NCBI RefSeq assembly: GCF_016909175.1
Contig: NZ_JAFBFI010000015.1
Span: 1-64,000, forward strand
Direction: 5' to 3'
DNA length: 64,000 bases
Origin: Peribacillus deserti
GTDB lineage: Bacteria; Bacillota; Bacilli; Bacillales; DSM-1321
In this document: in pieces, positions 44,360 through 54,137 of the stretch
How the letters are laid out: each line of letters begins with the position of its first letter
How positions within the stretch are numbered: position 1 is the first letter of the stretch
Translations under genes and position numbers: made by a program
The notes under the pieces: model-generated
The model's database searches: none
What the model saw: the letters and a program-made list of their open reading frames with translations, nothing else
Told to the model about the DNA's origin: nothing

Positions 44360-44387
44360 AAAAAACTCCCTCTACAAAAAGGAGTTT
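44360..44387 (-). terminator. terminator of the LysM gene
   Basis: AAACTCC/GGAGTTT arms; minus-strand tail TTTTTTGTA. Confidence 0.85.
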
Positions 44388-44409
44388 AAATGACTATATT
44401 TATACGATT

Positions 44410-45270
44410 TTATTTTTTAAATTTTAGTACCTGTCCAACATAAATACTATCGCTTTTAAGGTTGTTTAATTTCTTTAATTCAGCAACCGATAATCTGGCT
44501 GTTTTACTGATGCTGTATAATGTATCGCCCTTTTTAACCTTGTAAGAAGCAGGTGTTGCTGCAGGATTTGAAGTTACAGGAACCTTAAGTTTTTGTCCTA
44601 TTTTAAGAGAGCTGCTCTTTAAATGATTGAGCTTCTTAAGGGCATCAACAGAAGTTTTATATTTGATGGCGATTCTATACAGATTGTCGCCTTTTTTCAC
44701 TGTATAAGTAACAGTTCTGATGGTGTCCTGTTGTTCCCCATCTAATAGGTAAAGCATGTCATTACTAAATGTAATTTTGTATTTAGCCTTGTAAGAAGCT
44801 GCTGCTTTCTTAAATAGAGCATCTTGAGAATCAACAAACTTAGTCATACTATTATAGGATTTATCATAATCAGCTTTTGACAGATCACCATTCATATAAT
44901 CAATCGTGTCAATTTCAAAATTATACATCTCAACCAGGCTGTTATAAATGAATTCATCAAGATTCTGGATTTCAGCGTTGTATTTAGCAAATTTTGCATC
45001 ATCGTCCAAAGCGCTGCTGAAATAAGTCATATATTGATCATGAATTTTAATAGCCTGAGATTCACTCTTTGCTCCGTCTAATTGTTTAGTATAGCCTTCT
45101 ACCGTACGGAAAATCTTAGCATAATGTGCAGCAAATGTGTTTAATTCAGTTTGGTATGGGGACACCTGAGCAGCAGAAGCTGTGGTTATTTCGGAAAGTA
45201 CGGCTCCTACACCTGAAAAAAGCAGTGACGTGGCAAGAAAAGAAGCGGCAAGTCCTTTTTTTGATATCAT
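44410..45270 (-). CDS. secreted protein with two LysM domains
   Basis: 286 residues: signal peptide (SLLFSGVGAVLSEITTASAA), a helical domain of about 150 residues (coiled-coil-like, FAAHYAKIFRTVEGYTKQLD), then two LysM domains (YTVKKGDNLYRIAIKYKTSV; YKVKKGDTLYSISKTARLSV) each ending in a GQ-LK/KFKK strand. LysM binds peptidoglycan GlcNAc, so the protein is wall-associated. No catalytic domain is visible; the N-terminal helical part may be a structural or regulatory module. Confidence 0.85.
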   Translation of the reverse strand: MISKKGLAASFLATSLLFSGVGAVLSEITTASAAQVSPYQTELNTFAAHYAKIFRTVEGYTKQLDGAKSESQAIKIHDQYMTYFSSALDDDAKFAKYNAEIQNLDEFIYNSLVEMYNFEIDTIDYMNGDLSKADYDKSYNSMTKFVDSQDALFKKAAASYKAKYKITFSNDMLYLLDGEQQDTIRTVTYTVKKGDNLYRIAIKYKTSVDALKKLNHLKSSSLKIGQKLKVPVTSNPAATPASYKVKKGDTLYSISKTARLSVAELKKLNNLKSDSIYVGQVLKFKK

Positions 45271-45502
45271 CGTATGTCTAGATTCTCCTTAACTGTTTAT
45301 ATTTATTTAATTTGGAATGATATTCCTTGTTTCGAATATATCACACAGATTAAACTCTAAAATACTGGTAAAATATTCTTTTAATCATTCTAGTAAATTA
45401 CTTACATTGCTGTAAAAAAATGATTCTCCTATTATATAATTAAATAAGTCTTGTGGAAAATAAAGGAATATCAGACTTCTACTTACAGAAGGGAAACTTT
45501 CT

Positions 45503-46293
45503 ATGAAAAAAAGACCATTAACTGTGATATTCAGTTTACTAATAGCAGGGTGTTCAGAACAAACCGAACTGGCAGCCGGAGATGTAGTTGACGCCCACTC
45601 CCGCTTCGAAAACATTGAAGTACTCGACCAGTTCGTATCAAATGTTCAAAATAAGAAAAAAGATAACGTTCGGTTTGTCCGCTATACGAATGAAGGAGAT
45701 CCAATTTTTTATGATTTGAGATTCAATGGGGAAAAAATAGAGCTTGAAATCGATTCTACAGAGGACCAGTTTGGAAGCGGAACCATCGAAAAGAGCATCT
45801 GTGAAAAGGTTGAACGAGTAGAGGGAAATGCCAAAATCGAATATTCTCTTAACGGGTGCGAAGGGGATATGAAATCAGCGGAGCTATTAAGAATTGAGTA
45901 TAACGTAAGCGATCAGGACCGATTTGACTTCCGCCTGAATACGGTAAAAACCTGGAGAATGAAATTAACACGGCCGATACAAAACTAATCGTTAGAAACG
46001 AAGAAAATGACGTCACAGCGGCATCAAGTGATTTTAGTTTCACTGAAGGCGAAATGACGGTTATTTTTAAGAATATGGTGCTATCCAACTATCTAGATGA
46101 AAAAAATTTGAAGCGTTCTTGCGGCTCTCCCAAAAAACAGTTTGACTTAACAGTGTGGATTAATGATGTCGAGCAAGTGTATAAATGGGATGAGTATGAC
46201 CTAAGTACAGATGGTAAACAAATGACCTCCCTGGCGAAAAAAATAATTAATATTACAAGGAACACTGAAAATTATAAGTTACTCGTTCCTTAA
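45503..46293 (+). pseudogene. DUF4362-type lipoprotein, one-base frameshift
   Basis: Signal peptide with lipobox IAGC, then the DUF4362 region (DVVDAHSRFENIEVLDQFVS, VRFVRYTNEGDPIFYDLRFN) to about residue 147. At 45938-45941 CTGAATACGG has one A fewer than needed; with it the frame continues YGKNLENEINTADTKLIV, FTEGEMTVIFKNMVLSNYLD and FDLTVWINDVEQVYKW to the stop at 46293. Otherwise intact, so a sequencing error is a real alternative. Confidence 0.8.
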
Positions 46294-46295
46294 GT

Positions 46296-46325
46296 AAAAA
46301 AAAGGGCTGCAGCAGCAGCCTTTTT
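46296..46325 (+). terminator. terminator after the DUF4362 gene
   Basis: AAAAAGGGCTGC/GCAGCCTTTTT arms. Confidence 0.88.
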
Positions 46326-46351
46326 CGTTACCTTGTACAGGAATGATTATT

Positions 46352-47140
46352 TTACAGACTGCCTATATAAGTTAATGCCTCTATATCTTCCTTATCCGTT
46401 TCTCCATTAAGTATTTTCTGAACATCTGTTAAAGTGTTCTGAAGGTTAACAGATTCTCCTTTTTTACCTGTAAAGGGTTCTGCCACATAAAACGGCTGGG
46501 TAAGATATGCTTCCAGCCGTTCTCCCCGGTTAAAAGTCTCTATATCAGAAGCAGGAATGCTATTTAAGCCCCTTTCGTTAACGGTTGAACACAGCTCTCT
46601 ATATCGTATTAACAATTTACGGGCTCTTTGCTGTATGGAAATATGATTTTGTCCGAGGTTAGCGTTTATCAATAAAGCAGATGTCGAATGGATCGGGTTA
46701 ACGGCTGGATATTGATGGCGTGCTGAGAGGTATGGATCAAACTTCCATACTGTTTCAAGCGGGCCAAAAGGGAGCTCTTTACCGACTGATTCACCCTTTA
46801 GATCAAGAAGGAATGTTATGATAGACTGCACTTTAGAATGTTGCAGCTGCTTTTGAAGTTCATAAATGCCGCCATTAAGTAAACTTGAACGATCTGCTGT
46901 GAAGATAACATGACGATTTTCTCCCAATGCGGTTATTTGTTGATTTACTTGTTCAATCGACTCAACAACTGCATCTACATTATCCGTAATATCATTTATT
47001 TCCGGATGCTCCCCTTCAGGCTTTGACAGTATAATTTGATAGCCTTCTTTGTTCAACCTATAGAAAAATTCTACAAGCTGCTCCATTCCCGGTCCTGCTG
47101 CTAAACCAACGGTCCCCCCCTTGCCTATTGGTGCAAACAA
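46352..47140 (-). CDS. F1-ATPase beta-subunit-like protein lacking the P-loop
   Basis: About 262 residues aligned by eye to the nucleotide-binding and C-terminal domains of AtpD. It starts LFAPIGKGGT-VGLAAG where AtpD has LLAPYxxGGKIGLFGG. The P-loop GAGVGKT is replaced by GPGMEQL, and the catalytic Glu region and DELSEED are gone. The end is strikingly AtpD-like: YPAVNPIHSTSALL, LLIRYRELCSTVNERG and FYVAEPFTGKKGES. The N-terminal barrel is absent; the first codon used is TTG 47140 without a ribosome site, and similar sequence extends a few codons upstream. A degenerate, non-catalytic paralogue; role unknown. Confidence 0.65.
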   Translation of the reverse strand: MFAPIGKGGTVGLAAGPGMEQLVEFFYRLNKEGYQIILSKPEGEHPEINDITDNVDAVVESIEQVNQQITALGENRHVIFTADRSSLLNGGIYELQKQLQHSKVQSIITFLLDLKGESVGKELPFGPLETVWKFDPYLSARHQYPAVNPIHSTSALLINANLGQNHISIQQRARKLLIRYRELCSTVNERGLNSIPASDIETFNRGERLEAYLTQPFYVAEPFTGKKGESVNLQNTLTDVQKILNGETDKEDIEALTYIGSL

Positions 47141-47165
47141 ATCTAACGTTTTATTTTGGTTTCAA

Positions 47166-47338
47166 TCACTTCTCCCGTTTCCCCTCACTAATCTCATCAA
47201 ACTGCATTGCGCTTATAATCCGAGTGCCGTTAATATACGCGATTTGTACGGCCAACCGAGATCTACCAGTAAATAACTTGAACTGCAGCCAGATGTAAAC
47301 TTGCTTTTTAGCTGCAATTATAAGATTCCTTTTTCCAA
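47166..47338 (-). pseudogene. 56-codon gene, one-base frameshift at the start
   Basis: AAGGAAGGAGAAATAA precedes TTG 47338. After an A run one base short, the frame reads NLIIAAKKQVYIWLQFKLFT, then GRSRLAVQIAYINGTRIISA and MQFDEISEGKREK with a stop at 47166. It lies directly upstream of, and in another frame from, the F1-beta-like gene. Family unknown. Confidence 0.45.
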
Positions 47339-47396
47339 TTATTTCTCCTTCCTTACTTTAAAAAGTAATACAATTTATTTTAAAAAGAAATAAATT

Positions 47397-47414
47397 TTTA
47401 CTCTTAAGAGTAAA
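47397..47414. promoter_or_regulatory. 18-bp perfect palindrome
   Basis: TTTACTCTTAAGAGTAAA, followed 6 nt later by a half-site TTTACTCT. It lies in the divergent region between genes at 47338 and 47588, where an operator would be expected. Confidence 0.4.
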
Positions 47415-47587
47415 TTATTTACTCTACTATGTTTTTTCCTAGAGTAATATCACTATAAAACTAAGCGATCAATCTAGATGAATAAAAAAACTGCATTAGC
47501 AGCAGTTATTATCTCAACGCACCAGCATAAACTTGGCTGCTTAATCATAATTTTTAAGATGAGAATATGAAAAAAGGAGAGGATTTT

Positions 47588-48043
47588 TTGTATCAGCAAT
47601 CTTATTATCGAGTTAACAGTTGGAAACAGGTTTTACTCTTGTTACAGCAAAGTCTATATGCTGAAGAAATGGTTTGTGCTATGACCAGTGAGCTTTTCCA
47701 TATTCCAAAAACCAAAGATTTAAAAGGAAATAGTGAAATGCATAATCATCTTGTCCCTGCTTCCTACCATCGCGTTACCGCAGTAGGCTCAGCCCAAAGG
47801 CTTAAAAATGGCGAGCAGCAGCGGTCCATTGTAGACACTTTAGTAACTTGCTTAATAAATGCTGAAAACCAGGATAAAAAAGTACGTCAAGGACTGCAAG
47901 TGATGGAGGAAAATATAAGCCCAGAATTTAAAACATTTATTAGCGTTTCTATCAAGTGGCAGGAACAGGCAGAATCTTATTTAAGGCAGGCAAAAGAATC
48001 TTTAATTGCTATGGGAATTTCATTTGCAGCTGGAAACCAATAA
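47588..48043 (+). CDS. hypothetical helical protein
   Basis: About 151 residues, helical and soluble: YYRVNSWKQVLLLLQQSLYA, VDTLVTCLINAENQDKKVRQ, FKTFISVSIKWQEQAESYLR. The pattern of long amphipathic helices recalls DUF2383/ferritin-like bundles, but I cannot assign it. TTG 47588 is preferred because AAAGGAGAGG lies eight bases upstream; an in-frame ATG at 47567 precedes that site. Positions 48044-48640 show no gene I can support. Confidence 0.55.
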   Translation: MYQQSYYRVNSWKQVLLLLQQSLYAEEMVCAMTSELFHIPKTKDLKGNSEMHNHLVPASYHRVTAVGSAQRLKNGEQQRSIVDTLVTCLINAENQDKKVRQGLQVMEENISPEFKTFISVSIKWQEQAESYLRQAKESLIAMGISFAAGNQ

Positions 48044-48640
48044 TAAAGAGAAAAAATATGATTGATAAGGTATATGATTAAGTTGGTTCTGGCTGCCAAC
48101 CTTTTTCTAGAATATTTCCGCAACTATGTAAATTTAGGCCGTCCACCTCTCGCGAGCGCTGCCCCTATACCATTCAACAAAAAGTACAGAGCTCCTTGTC
48201 GAAGTCTGGCACTTGTTTGTTCCATTAAGATCGCATATTTTTTTTACCGCAAAACTTCCCCATTTTTATATGATCCATACAATAGATTTAATGAGTACTT
48301 AGGTTAAGGTAAGTATGATAAAGCCTATAAAAAATACCCTCAATATCTGTCCCTTTTGCATGTGTGTTCAAGTGAAGACTATTTTTCATCCTATCAATCA
48401 TCCGCTGCAAATCCCTCATGCTGGAAAACAACCGGAGCAGGTGTTGGTGAACTACTTGGGTTTGTTTTAGACAGATTCAACCTGAGTACGATATGAATTG
48501 TAGGTTGTTATAATCACTCTCATTTCTTCTTATTGTGAACATTTTATAAAATTTCCCTCAGGAGCAAATAGTATTCTATAAAACAGACAGTTCTGTTATA
48601 CTATGTAAGTTCATTTTTAGAAGAAAGGGTGTTTAAAAAA

Positions 48641-49450
48641 GTGCATGAAATCATCATTGCCTTCATTCTCGGAATAGTTGAAGGACTTACAGAATTTGCT
48701 CCTGTTTCATCAACAGGTCATCTTATCCTAACAGGTCATCTGCTCGGTTTCGAGGAAAGCCGCCGTTCCAGTACGTTCGAAGTTTTTATTCAGCTTGGTT
48801 CCATACTTGCTGTAGTAGTCGTGTTTTGGAATAGATTGAGGGGTCTATTTGGCTTAGGTCCAGAGAGAGTAAATTCAAAATCAGGATCTGGTTTGAATCT
48901 CATTCATGTTCTATTAGGCATTCTTCCTTTTATGGTGCTTGGGCTTCTATTCCATGGTTACATAAAGGACGTTCTTTTTTCAGGAAGAACCGTCGTCATT
49001 GGCCTTATTGCGGGTGCAGTGCTTATGATTGCAGCCGAACTCTTGGGCCGAAATCAAAAAACCAGTCTTGACCTCGATCAAATATCTTATAAGCAAGCAC
49101 TTGTCATGGGACTTGTACAATGTTTAGCCTTATGGCCGGGATTCTCAAGATCTGGGTCTACGATTTCTGCGGGGCTTCTATCCGGTCTTAATCATAAGAC
49201 AGCCTCCGAATTTTCATTTATGCTTGCAGTTCCTATAATGGTAGCAGCGACTGGAAAAGATATATGGGAAAATATCAATTATTTGAGTGTATCTGACATC
49301 CCTATGTTCCTGACAGGGTTCGTTACAGCCTTTTTAGTTGCACTTTTTGCCATTCGATTCTTTCTGCGTCTCATTTCACGTGTAAAATTAATTCCTTTTG
49401 CACTTTATCGTTTAGCATTAGCTTTTGTTTTTTGGATGTTCCTGCTCTAA
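48641..49450 (+). CDS. uppP: undecaprenyl-diphosphatase UppP (BacA)
   Basis: About 269 residues, eight helices. Both active-site motifs are present: GLTEFAPVSSTGH and LWPGFSRSGSTISAG. It dephosphorylates undecaprenyl diphosphate outside the membrane, recycling the wall-carrier lipid and giving bacitracin tolerance. The GTG at 48641 aligns with the family start; the earlier in-frame GTG at 48629 overlaps the AAAGGG ribosome site. Single gene with its own terminator. Confidence 0.95.
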   Translation: MHEIIIAFILGIVEGLTEFAPVSSTGHLILTGHLLGFEESRRSSTFEVFIQLGSILAVVVVFWNRLRGLFGLGPERVNSKSGSGLNLIHVLLGILPFMVLGLLFHGYIKDVLFSGRTVVIGLIAGAVLMIAAELLGRNQKTSLDLDQISYKQALVMGLVQCLALWPGFSRSGSTISAGLLSGLNHKTASEFSFMLAVPIMVAATGKDIWENINYLSVSDIPMFLTGFVTAFLVALFAIRFFLRLISRVKLIPFALYRLALAFVFWMFLL

Positions 49451-49477
49451 ACTTAATGGAAACTATTTTGAATGATG

Positions 49478-49507
49478 AGAGGCTTTCAACATTGAAAGCC
49501 TCTTTTT
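49478..49507 (+). terminator. terminator of uppP
   Basis: AGAGGCTTTCAA/TTGAAAGCCTCT arms followed by TTTTTT. Confidence 0.93.
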
Positions 49508-49683
49508 TATTTAATACTACCGAAAAAAAAACAATCGCAATCCCAAAACTACTTTTTCATAATTTCAACTTATCATTCAAAAGTTTTAAAACACTAATTC
49601 TAGAAATCTAAAACCTTCCTAGAGGAATATTTTTTATATAAGGCTCTGTTAAACCTTAATGTTGAAAATTGCATAATAAATAA

Positions 49684-49710
49684 GGGAAACCCCATTTATC
49701 AGGGTTTCCC
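49684..49710 (-). terminator. terminator of the methyltransferase gene
   Basis: GGGAAACCC/GGGTTTCCC arms. Nothing else between it and the uppP terminator. Confidence 0.85.
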
Positions 49711-49753
49711 TTTGCTAATAAAGTAACGCTCAGCTTAAAATTTTTAAACCATT

Positions 49754-50485
49754 TTATTTTTCTGCTGAAAATATTAAGAACATCGGTCTTCGGAGTTCAT
49801 CTTTCATTTCGGGAATACTCTTTAACATTTCTTCAGAAGGAATCGGTTCCTTGACTTCCCTTATAAAAAAACCAGCATTAATTAAGTCATTTATATAGGT
49901 CGAAAAAGTCCTATGATATTTTATAACATTCTCAGTAAGGAATGCTGTTTCCCGCAAACCTTCTGTTTGGTAATTATCAACTGCCCAATGCAGACGATTC
50001 CCTTTATCATCATAATACCAATCTTGTTCATTCCGAGAAGTGAAAATTGGATGTTCAACTGAAAATACAAAAGATCCTCCAGGTCTTAGACAATGATATA
50101 CTTTATTACAAATTTCTTCAAAGGACTTAATATAGTGAAAAACCAATGAGCTAATGACTACGTCAAATTGAGAATCTGAAAAATTGAAGTCTTCAATTGG
50201 CATTTTAATGTACGAAATCGCAGAATCATCCGTCATTTCACGAGCTTTTTGAAGCATTTTTTCAGATATATCAACTCCAATAACAGAACTTGCTTGCTGT
50301 TCACGAGCATAACGGCAATGCCAGCCTAAACCGCATCCTAAATCAAGTACACTTTTATTTCGCAGTTCAGGTATCATTTCTTTTAATACGTGCCATTCAC
50401 CCGCACCTTCAAGTCCTTTAACTGAACGTGGCATTTTTTCATACGCAGAAAAGAAATTAACATCATCATATTTATTTTGTTTCAT
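49754..50485 (-). CDS. class I SAM-dependent methyltransferase
   Basis: 243 residues. SAM-binding motif VLDLGCGLGWHCRYA, then VIGVDISEKML and FDVVISSLVFHYI, with LRPGGSFVFSVEHPI after. Resembles UbiE/MenG-like small-molecule methyltransferases of unknown substrate. TAGGAGATG precedes ATG. Single gene. Confidence 0.9.
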   Translation of the reverse strand: MKQNKYDDVNFFSAYEKMPRSVKGLEGAGEWHVLKEMIPELRNKSVLDLGCGLGWHCRYAREQQASSVIGVDISEKMLQKAREMTDDSAISYIKMPIEDFNFSDSQFDVVISSLVFHYIKSFEEICNKVYHCLRPGGSFVFSVEHPIFTSRNEQDWYYDDKGNRLHWAVDNYQTEGLRETAFLTENVIKYHRTFSTYINDLINAGFFIREVKEPIPSEEMLKSIPEMKDELRRPMFLIFSAEK

Positions 50486-50510
50486 AATATATACATCTCC
50501 TATAATTTAA

Positions 50511-50554
50511 GATAGCCTCCTAAAACTATAACAACATCTTATTAGGAGGCTATC
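50511..50554. terminator. 13-bp hairpin upstream of the methyltransferase
   Basis: GATAGCCTCCTAA and TTAGGAGGCTATC arms with an 18-nt loop. It may terminate the IS remnant transcript. Confidence 0.6.
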
Positions 50555-50650
50555 TATCTCCTTCTAACCAATTCTTTCACCTCATTAAAAATAGTTATTA
50601 ATATTATTACATAAATTCATTTTAAACCTAAACTGACCGTCGAAGAAGAA

Positions 50651-50917
50651 CTATTCATTGAATTTTGACATCAGTAAACTATAATAAGTATCTGTCATTT
50701 CAAATACAACTGATGATAATAAAAATTCTTTGATATTAAGCCATGTACTTTCGTTACTACGACTGTCTATAAACAAAAACCAAGCGAGGTAATTGTAAAG
50801 ATACTTGGTAGCTACACCTTTAAATCGGTCTAACCATTGTTTCAAACGGGAATGGAGACCCGTTTTCCTTAGACAGTTTAGAACCAATAATGGGGTAAAT
50901 GGTTTTTTATGGGGCAT
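50651..50917 (-). mobile_element. IS1595-family transposase C-terminal remnant
   Basis: Reads NCLRKTGLHSRLKQWLDRFK, then GVATKYLYNYLAWFLFIDSR and FEMTDTYYSLLMSK. The HSRLKxWLxRFxGVATKYLxNYLxW block is the known end of IS1595-type (ISXO2-like) transposases. The catalytic part is missing, and no inverted repeats are seen. Confidence 0.75.
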
Positions 50918-50982
50918 TTCAGAAATTTACGGGGATTTTATACCCGGCTTGCATAGTTAAGATAGAATAAGTCAAAGACAAA

Positions 50983-51008
50983 AAAACCCGCCAGCTAAGG
51001 CGAGTTTT
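50983..51008 (-). terminator. terminator of ynbB
   Basis: ACTCGCC/GGCGGGT arms on the minus strand, then TTTTTTTG. Confidence 0.85.
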
Positions 51009-51018
51009 CTATTGTGTA

Positions 51019-52284
51019 TTAATCCAGCAGGTTCTTACTAATCAAGCTGTCGACCGCGCTCAATACAGCAATTTTCACATGTGAATAGGTAAGTCCGCCC
51101 TGCACATAGGCAGTGTACGGCGCCCTCGTAGGACCATCGGCAGTAAGCTCAATGCTGGCTCCCTGTATAAACGTGCCGGCAGCCATAATTACATCATCTT
51201 CATATCCTGGCATATAGCTGGGATATGGTGTTACATGGGAGTTAACTGGAGATGCAAATTGAATTGCCTGGCAGAAAGCGACCATTTTATCGCGGTCATC
51301 AAACTGGACAGACTGAATGAGGTCAGTCCTTTTAGCATCCCAGGCAGGATGAGTATTCATCCCAAGCTCACTTAAAAGTGCAGATGTGAAGATGGCTCCT
51401 TTTACTGCCTGGCCGACCACATGGGGAGCAAGGAAAAAGCCTTGATACATTTCCTGAAGAGAGTAAAGGGAGGCTCCGGCTTCTGCCCCTATTCCTGGTG
51501 AAGTTAACCGATATGAACATGCTTCTACCAGGTCTTTTCTGCCGACAATATATCCTCCTGTTTTTGCGAGGCCGCCGCCAGGGTTTTTAATGAGAGATCC
51601 CGCCATCAAATCAGCCCCAACATGGCACGGTTCCTTTTCTTCAACAAATTCCCCATAGCAATTATCGACAAAAACAATCACATCGCTTTTTAATTCCTTC
51701 ACAAATGAGATCATTTCAGAAATTTCATCTACTGTAAACGAAGGGCGTGTGGCATAGCCTTTTGAACGCTGAATTCCAATCATCTTCGTATTGGGTTTGA
51801 CAGCCTTTTGAACTGCTTCAAAATCCACTCTGCCATCATCATTTAAATCAACAGCCTGATAGCTGATATTAAATTCTTTTAGAGAACCCACGCCATTTCC
51901 TCTGATTCCGACGATTTCCTCTAGGGTATCATAAGGCTTGCCAGTGATATACAAGAGTTCATCGCCTGGTCTTAACACGCCGAATAAAGAGGTGGATATC
52001 GCATGGGTTCCTGAAATGATCTGCGGCCTGACAAGACCTGCTTCACCGCCGAACACATCTGCGTAAATGGATTCCAGCGTGTCACGCCCTATGTCATCAT
52101 AGCCATAGCCCGTGGATGGATTGAAATGCGAGTCGCTTACTTTATGCTTTTGAAAACTCTTTAACACACGAAACTGATTAGTTTCAATTTTGGCATCCGC
52201 CCGTTTATGCAAGGATGCAATTCTTTGCTCAACACTTTCTGATAGGCGTTGTAATCGTCCGCCATTTTGTAAAAACTCAAACAT
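51019..52284 (-). CDS. ynbB: PLP-dependent methionine gamma-lyase-like protein YnbB
   Basis: 421 residues of the aluminium-resistance/methionine gamma-lyase-like family. The fold-type I PLP enzyme landmarks are visible: GYGYDDIGRDTLE, SGTHAI, VDNCYGEF and the Schiff-base Lys in AGSLIKNPGGGLAKTGGY. The reaction is not established. In B. subtilis it follows ynbA (hflX), as here, 13 nt after the hflX stop, and precedes glnRA, which is not found here because an IS1595 remnant and other genes follow. Confidence 0.9.
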   Translation of the reverse strand: MFEFLQNGGRLQRLSESVEQRIASLHKRADAKIETNQFRVLKSFQKHKVSDSHFNPSTGYGYDDIGRDTLESIYADVFGGEAGLVRPQIISGTHAISTSLFGVLRPGDELLYITGKPYDTLEEIVGIRGNGVGSLKEFNISYQAVDLNDDGRVDFEAVQKAVKPNTKMIGIQRSKGYATRPSFTVDEISEMISFVKELKSDVIVFVDNCYGEFVEEKEPCHVGADLMAGSLIKNPGGGLAKTGGYIVGRKDLVEACSYRLTSPGIGAEAGASLYSLQEMYQGFFLAPHVVGQAVKGAIFTSALLSELGMNTHPAWDAKRTDLIQSVQFDDRDKMVAFCQAIQFASPVNSHVTPYPSYMPGYEDDVIMAAGTFIQGASIELTADGPTRAPYTAYVQGGLTYSHVKIAVLSAVDSLISKNLLD

Positions 52285-52297
52285 TCGTACTGCTCCT

Positions 52298-53554
52298 CTA
52301 TTCTTGTGTGAAATTCTCCAGCTGTCCTGTTAAAGGATGGTCCTTCAGACAGTATCCCTTGCATTCATACAATTCCGTGTTTTCATTGAATTGCAGAGAC
52401 CTAAGGATTGTTTCGTTCTTAAGCTGGGATAAAAGCCTGCCCTCGCCTGAAGGTACGAACACATGGTAGCTTTCCATTGATAAAATAACCTGTTCTTCAA
52501 TTTGTGCTTTCAAGTTATCCAAATCGCTTTCATTTAAAGCGCTCATTAATAAAGACTGATCCTTTGAAGTAGGCACAAAATCCTGATGCTGCTCGTCGTT
52601 CTTATTATATATGGTGAGCTGCGGCAGTTTATTGGCTTCCAAATCAGCCAGCAGTTCATTCACTGTCTTTTCATGATTAAAATAATCAGGGTTCGAGGAA
52701 TCCACAACATGCAAAAGCAAGTCTGCTTCTTTTGTTTCCTCCAAGGTTGATCTGAACGCAGCGATCAATGATGTAGGAAGATCCTGGATAAATCCTACCG
52801 TATCTGTAAGCAGGATCGTAAAGCCGCTCGGCAGAATGACCTTTCTCGTCATAGGGTCAAGAGTGGCGAATAAAAGGTTCTCTTCAAAAGCACCTGCTTC
52901 TGTCATTTTGTTGAATAAAGTAGACTTTCCCGCATTGGTATAACCAACAAGTGCCGCCTGGAACGTATTGTTCCTTTTTCTTCTTTCGCGGTACCTTTCC
53001 CGGTGCTGGACAATCGTCGCCAGCTGAGCCTTAATGTCATCAAGTCTCTTTCTTATATGACGGCGGTCGGTTTCAAGCTTCGTTTCACCAGGCCCCCTGG
53101 TACCAATTCCGCCGCCGAGCCTTGAAAGGGACAGCCCTTTACCAACCAGGCGCGGAAGCATATATTGCAGCTGAGCATGTTCCACCTGCAGCTTCCCTTC
53201 TCTTGATTGCGCCCTTTGAGCAAATATATCCAGAATCAGCTGAGTCCGGTCAATGACTCTCGCATCAAGGACTTCTGAAAGATTTCGAATCTGGCTCGGT
53301 GTTAATTCATCATTAAAAATGATTAAGTCCGGCTCCAGTTCCTCCTCCAGGGTTTTTAATTCTTCCACTTTCCCTTTTCCTATATATGTAGCTGGATGAG
53401 CCCGGTCCCGCTTTTGAGAAAGGGTAATCAAAACCTCTCCCTGAGCTGTTTTCGTCAGTGATGCAAGCTCTTCTAATGAATATTCAAATTTGAGGTCGTC
53501 ATCTGTGAACTGACAGCCGACCAGAATAGCAGTCTCTCTTTGTTTTTGTTCCAA
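52298..53554 (-). CDS. hflX: ribosome-associated GTPase HflX
   Basis: About 418 residues: N-terminal HflX domain (AILVGCQ... [34 protein letters not shown]), the Gly-rich [20 protein letters not shown] linker, then the G domain with GYTNAGKST (G1), [10 protein letters not shown] (G3) and NKND (G4). HflX splits stalled or stressed 70S ribosomes. TTG 53554 (or GTG 53560) follows GGGAG; the longer frame to 53596 has no site. Operon with ynbB. Confidence 0.93.
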   Translation of the reverse strand: MEQKQRETAILVGCQFTDDDLKFEYSLEELASLTKTAQGEVLITLSQKRDRAHPATYIGKGKVEELKTLEEELEPDLIIFNDELTPSQIRNLSEVLDARVIDRTQLILDIFAQRAQSREGKLQVEHAQLQYMLPRLVGKGLSLSRLGGGIGTRGPGETKLETDRRHIRKRLDDIKAQLATIVQHRERYRERRKRNNTFQAALVGYTNAGKSTLFNKMTEAGAFEENLLFATLDPMTRKVILPSGFTILLTDTVGFIQDLPTSLIAAFRSTLEETKEADLLLHVVDSSNPDYFNHEKTVNELLADLEANKLPQLTIYNKNDEQHQDFVPTSKDQSLLMSALNESDLDNLKAQIEEQVILSMESYHVFVPSGEGRLLSQLKNETILRSLQFNENTELYECKGYCLKDHPLTGQLENFTQE

Positions 53555-53736
53555 TAGCACTAACTCCCTTCCATTAAGAGATGGTATCATCATCATACCA
53601 AAAGTATGATCAATAAGCGAAATTCGAATTTGTCCTTTGAAGACCTTTTCTCTAACTCACTTACTGAGTTTTGTCCTTCATATAGTTCTTCTTACAAATG
53701 CAGCTGATATTCATTGGCTTTTCCTATTCGTTTAGA

Positions 53737-53885
53737 TAGAAGGCACCGTTCTCCGCATTTCGTGTTGTCCAGCTGCGAACTGACACCTTCGGTCATAAGC
53801 CAATCGCCATCAAAAGGCAAGAGCGGCCTTTCGCTGCCGCTTTTCTTATGCCTTTTAGGTGTCTGCTTTTCATTTTAGTATGCCT
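53737..53885. repeat. dispersed Bacillaceae repeat, copy 1
   Basis: GAAGGCACCGTTCTCCGCAT, then TTGTCCAGCTGCGAACTG, GGTCATAAGCCAATC, and a GGCAAGAGCGGCC...GCCTTTTAGGTG closing half. The most diverged of the three copies in its centre. Confidence 0.75.
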
Positions 53886-53936
53886 GGTACATATATGGAC
53901 TCTTCATTCATGGAGATTCCAACTAATTATATTCTG

Positions 53937-54087
53937 AAAAGCACCGTTCTCCGCATTTCAGTTTGTCCAGCTGCGAACTGCCGCCCTCGAGTCATAAGTC
54001 AATCTGTCCATGAGAAGAAAGGCGCTTCTCACGGCCTGCTCGCCTTATGCTTATCGGGCAGCTGCCTTTCAAGTATTTTGGTTTTAT
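53937..54087. repeat. dispersed Bacillaceae repeat, copy 2
   Basis: GCACCGTTCTCCGCATTTCA, TTGTCCAGCTGCGAACTGCC, then AGAAGAAAGGCGCTTCTCAC and CTCGCCTTATGCTTATCGGG. Shares its second half nearly base for base with copy 3. Confidence 0.8.
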
Positions 54088-54137
54088 AAATGCGTAAGGG
54101 CTGATCATATAATTTTTAAAGAAAAATATATTAACTT

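Noticed and set aside
47490-47530. Further cassette-array element in the core region
   Set aside because: CTGCATTAGCAG followed by CTCAACGCACC is similar by composition, but both arms are missing; too weak to count.
48062-48307. 81-codon ORF after the helical protein
   Set aside because: No ribosome site, unlikely composition and no homology recognised.
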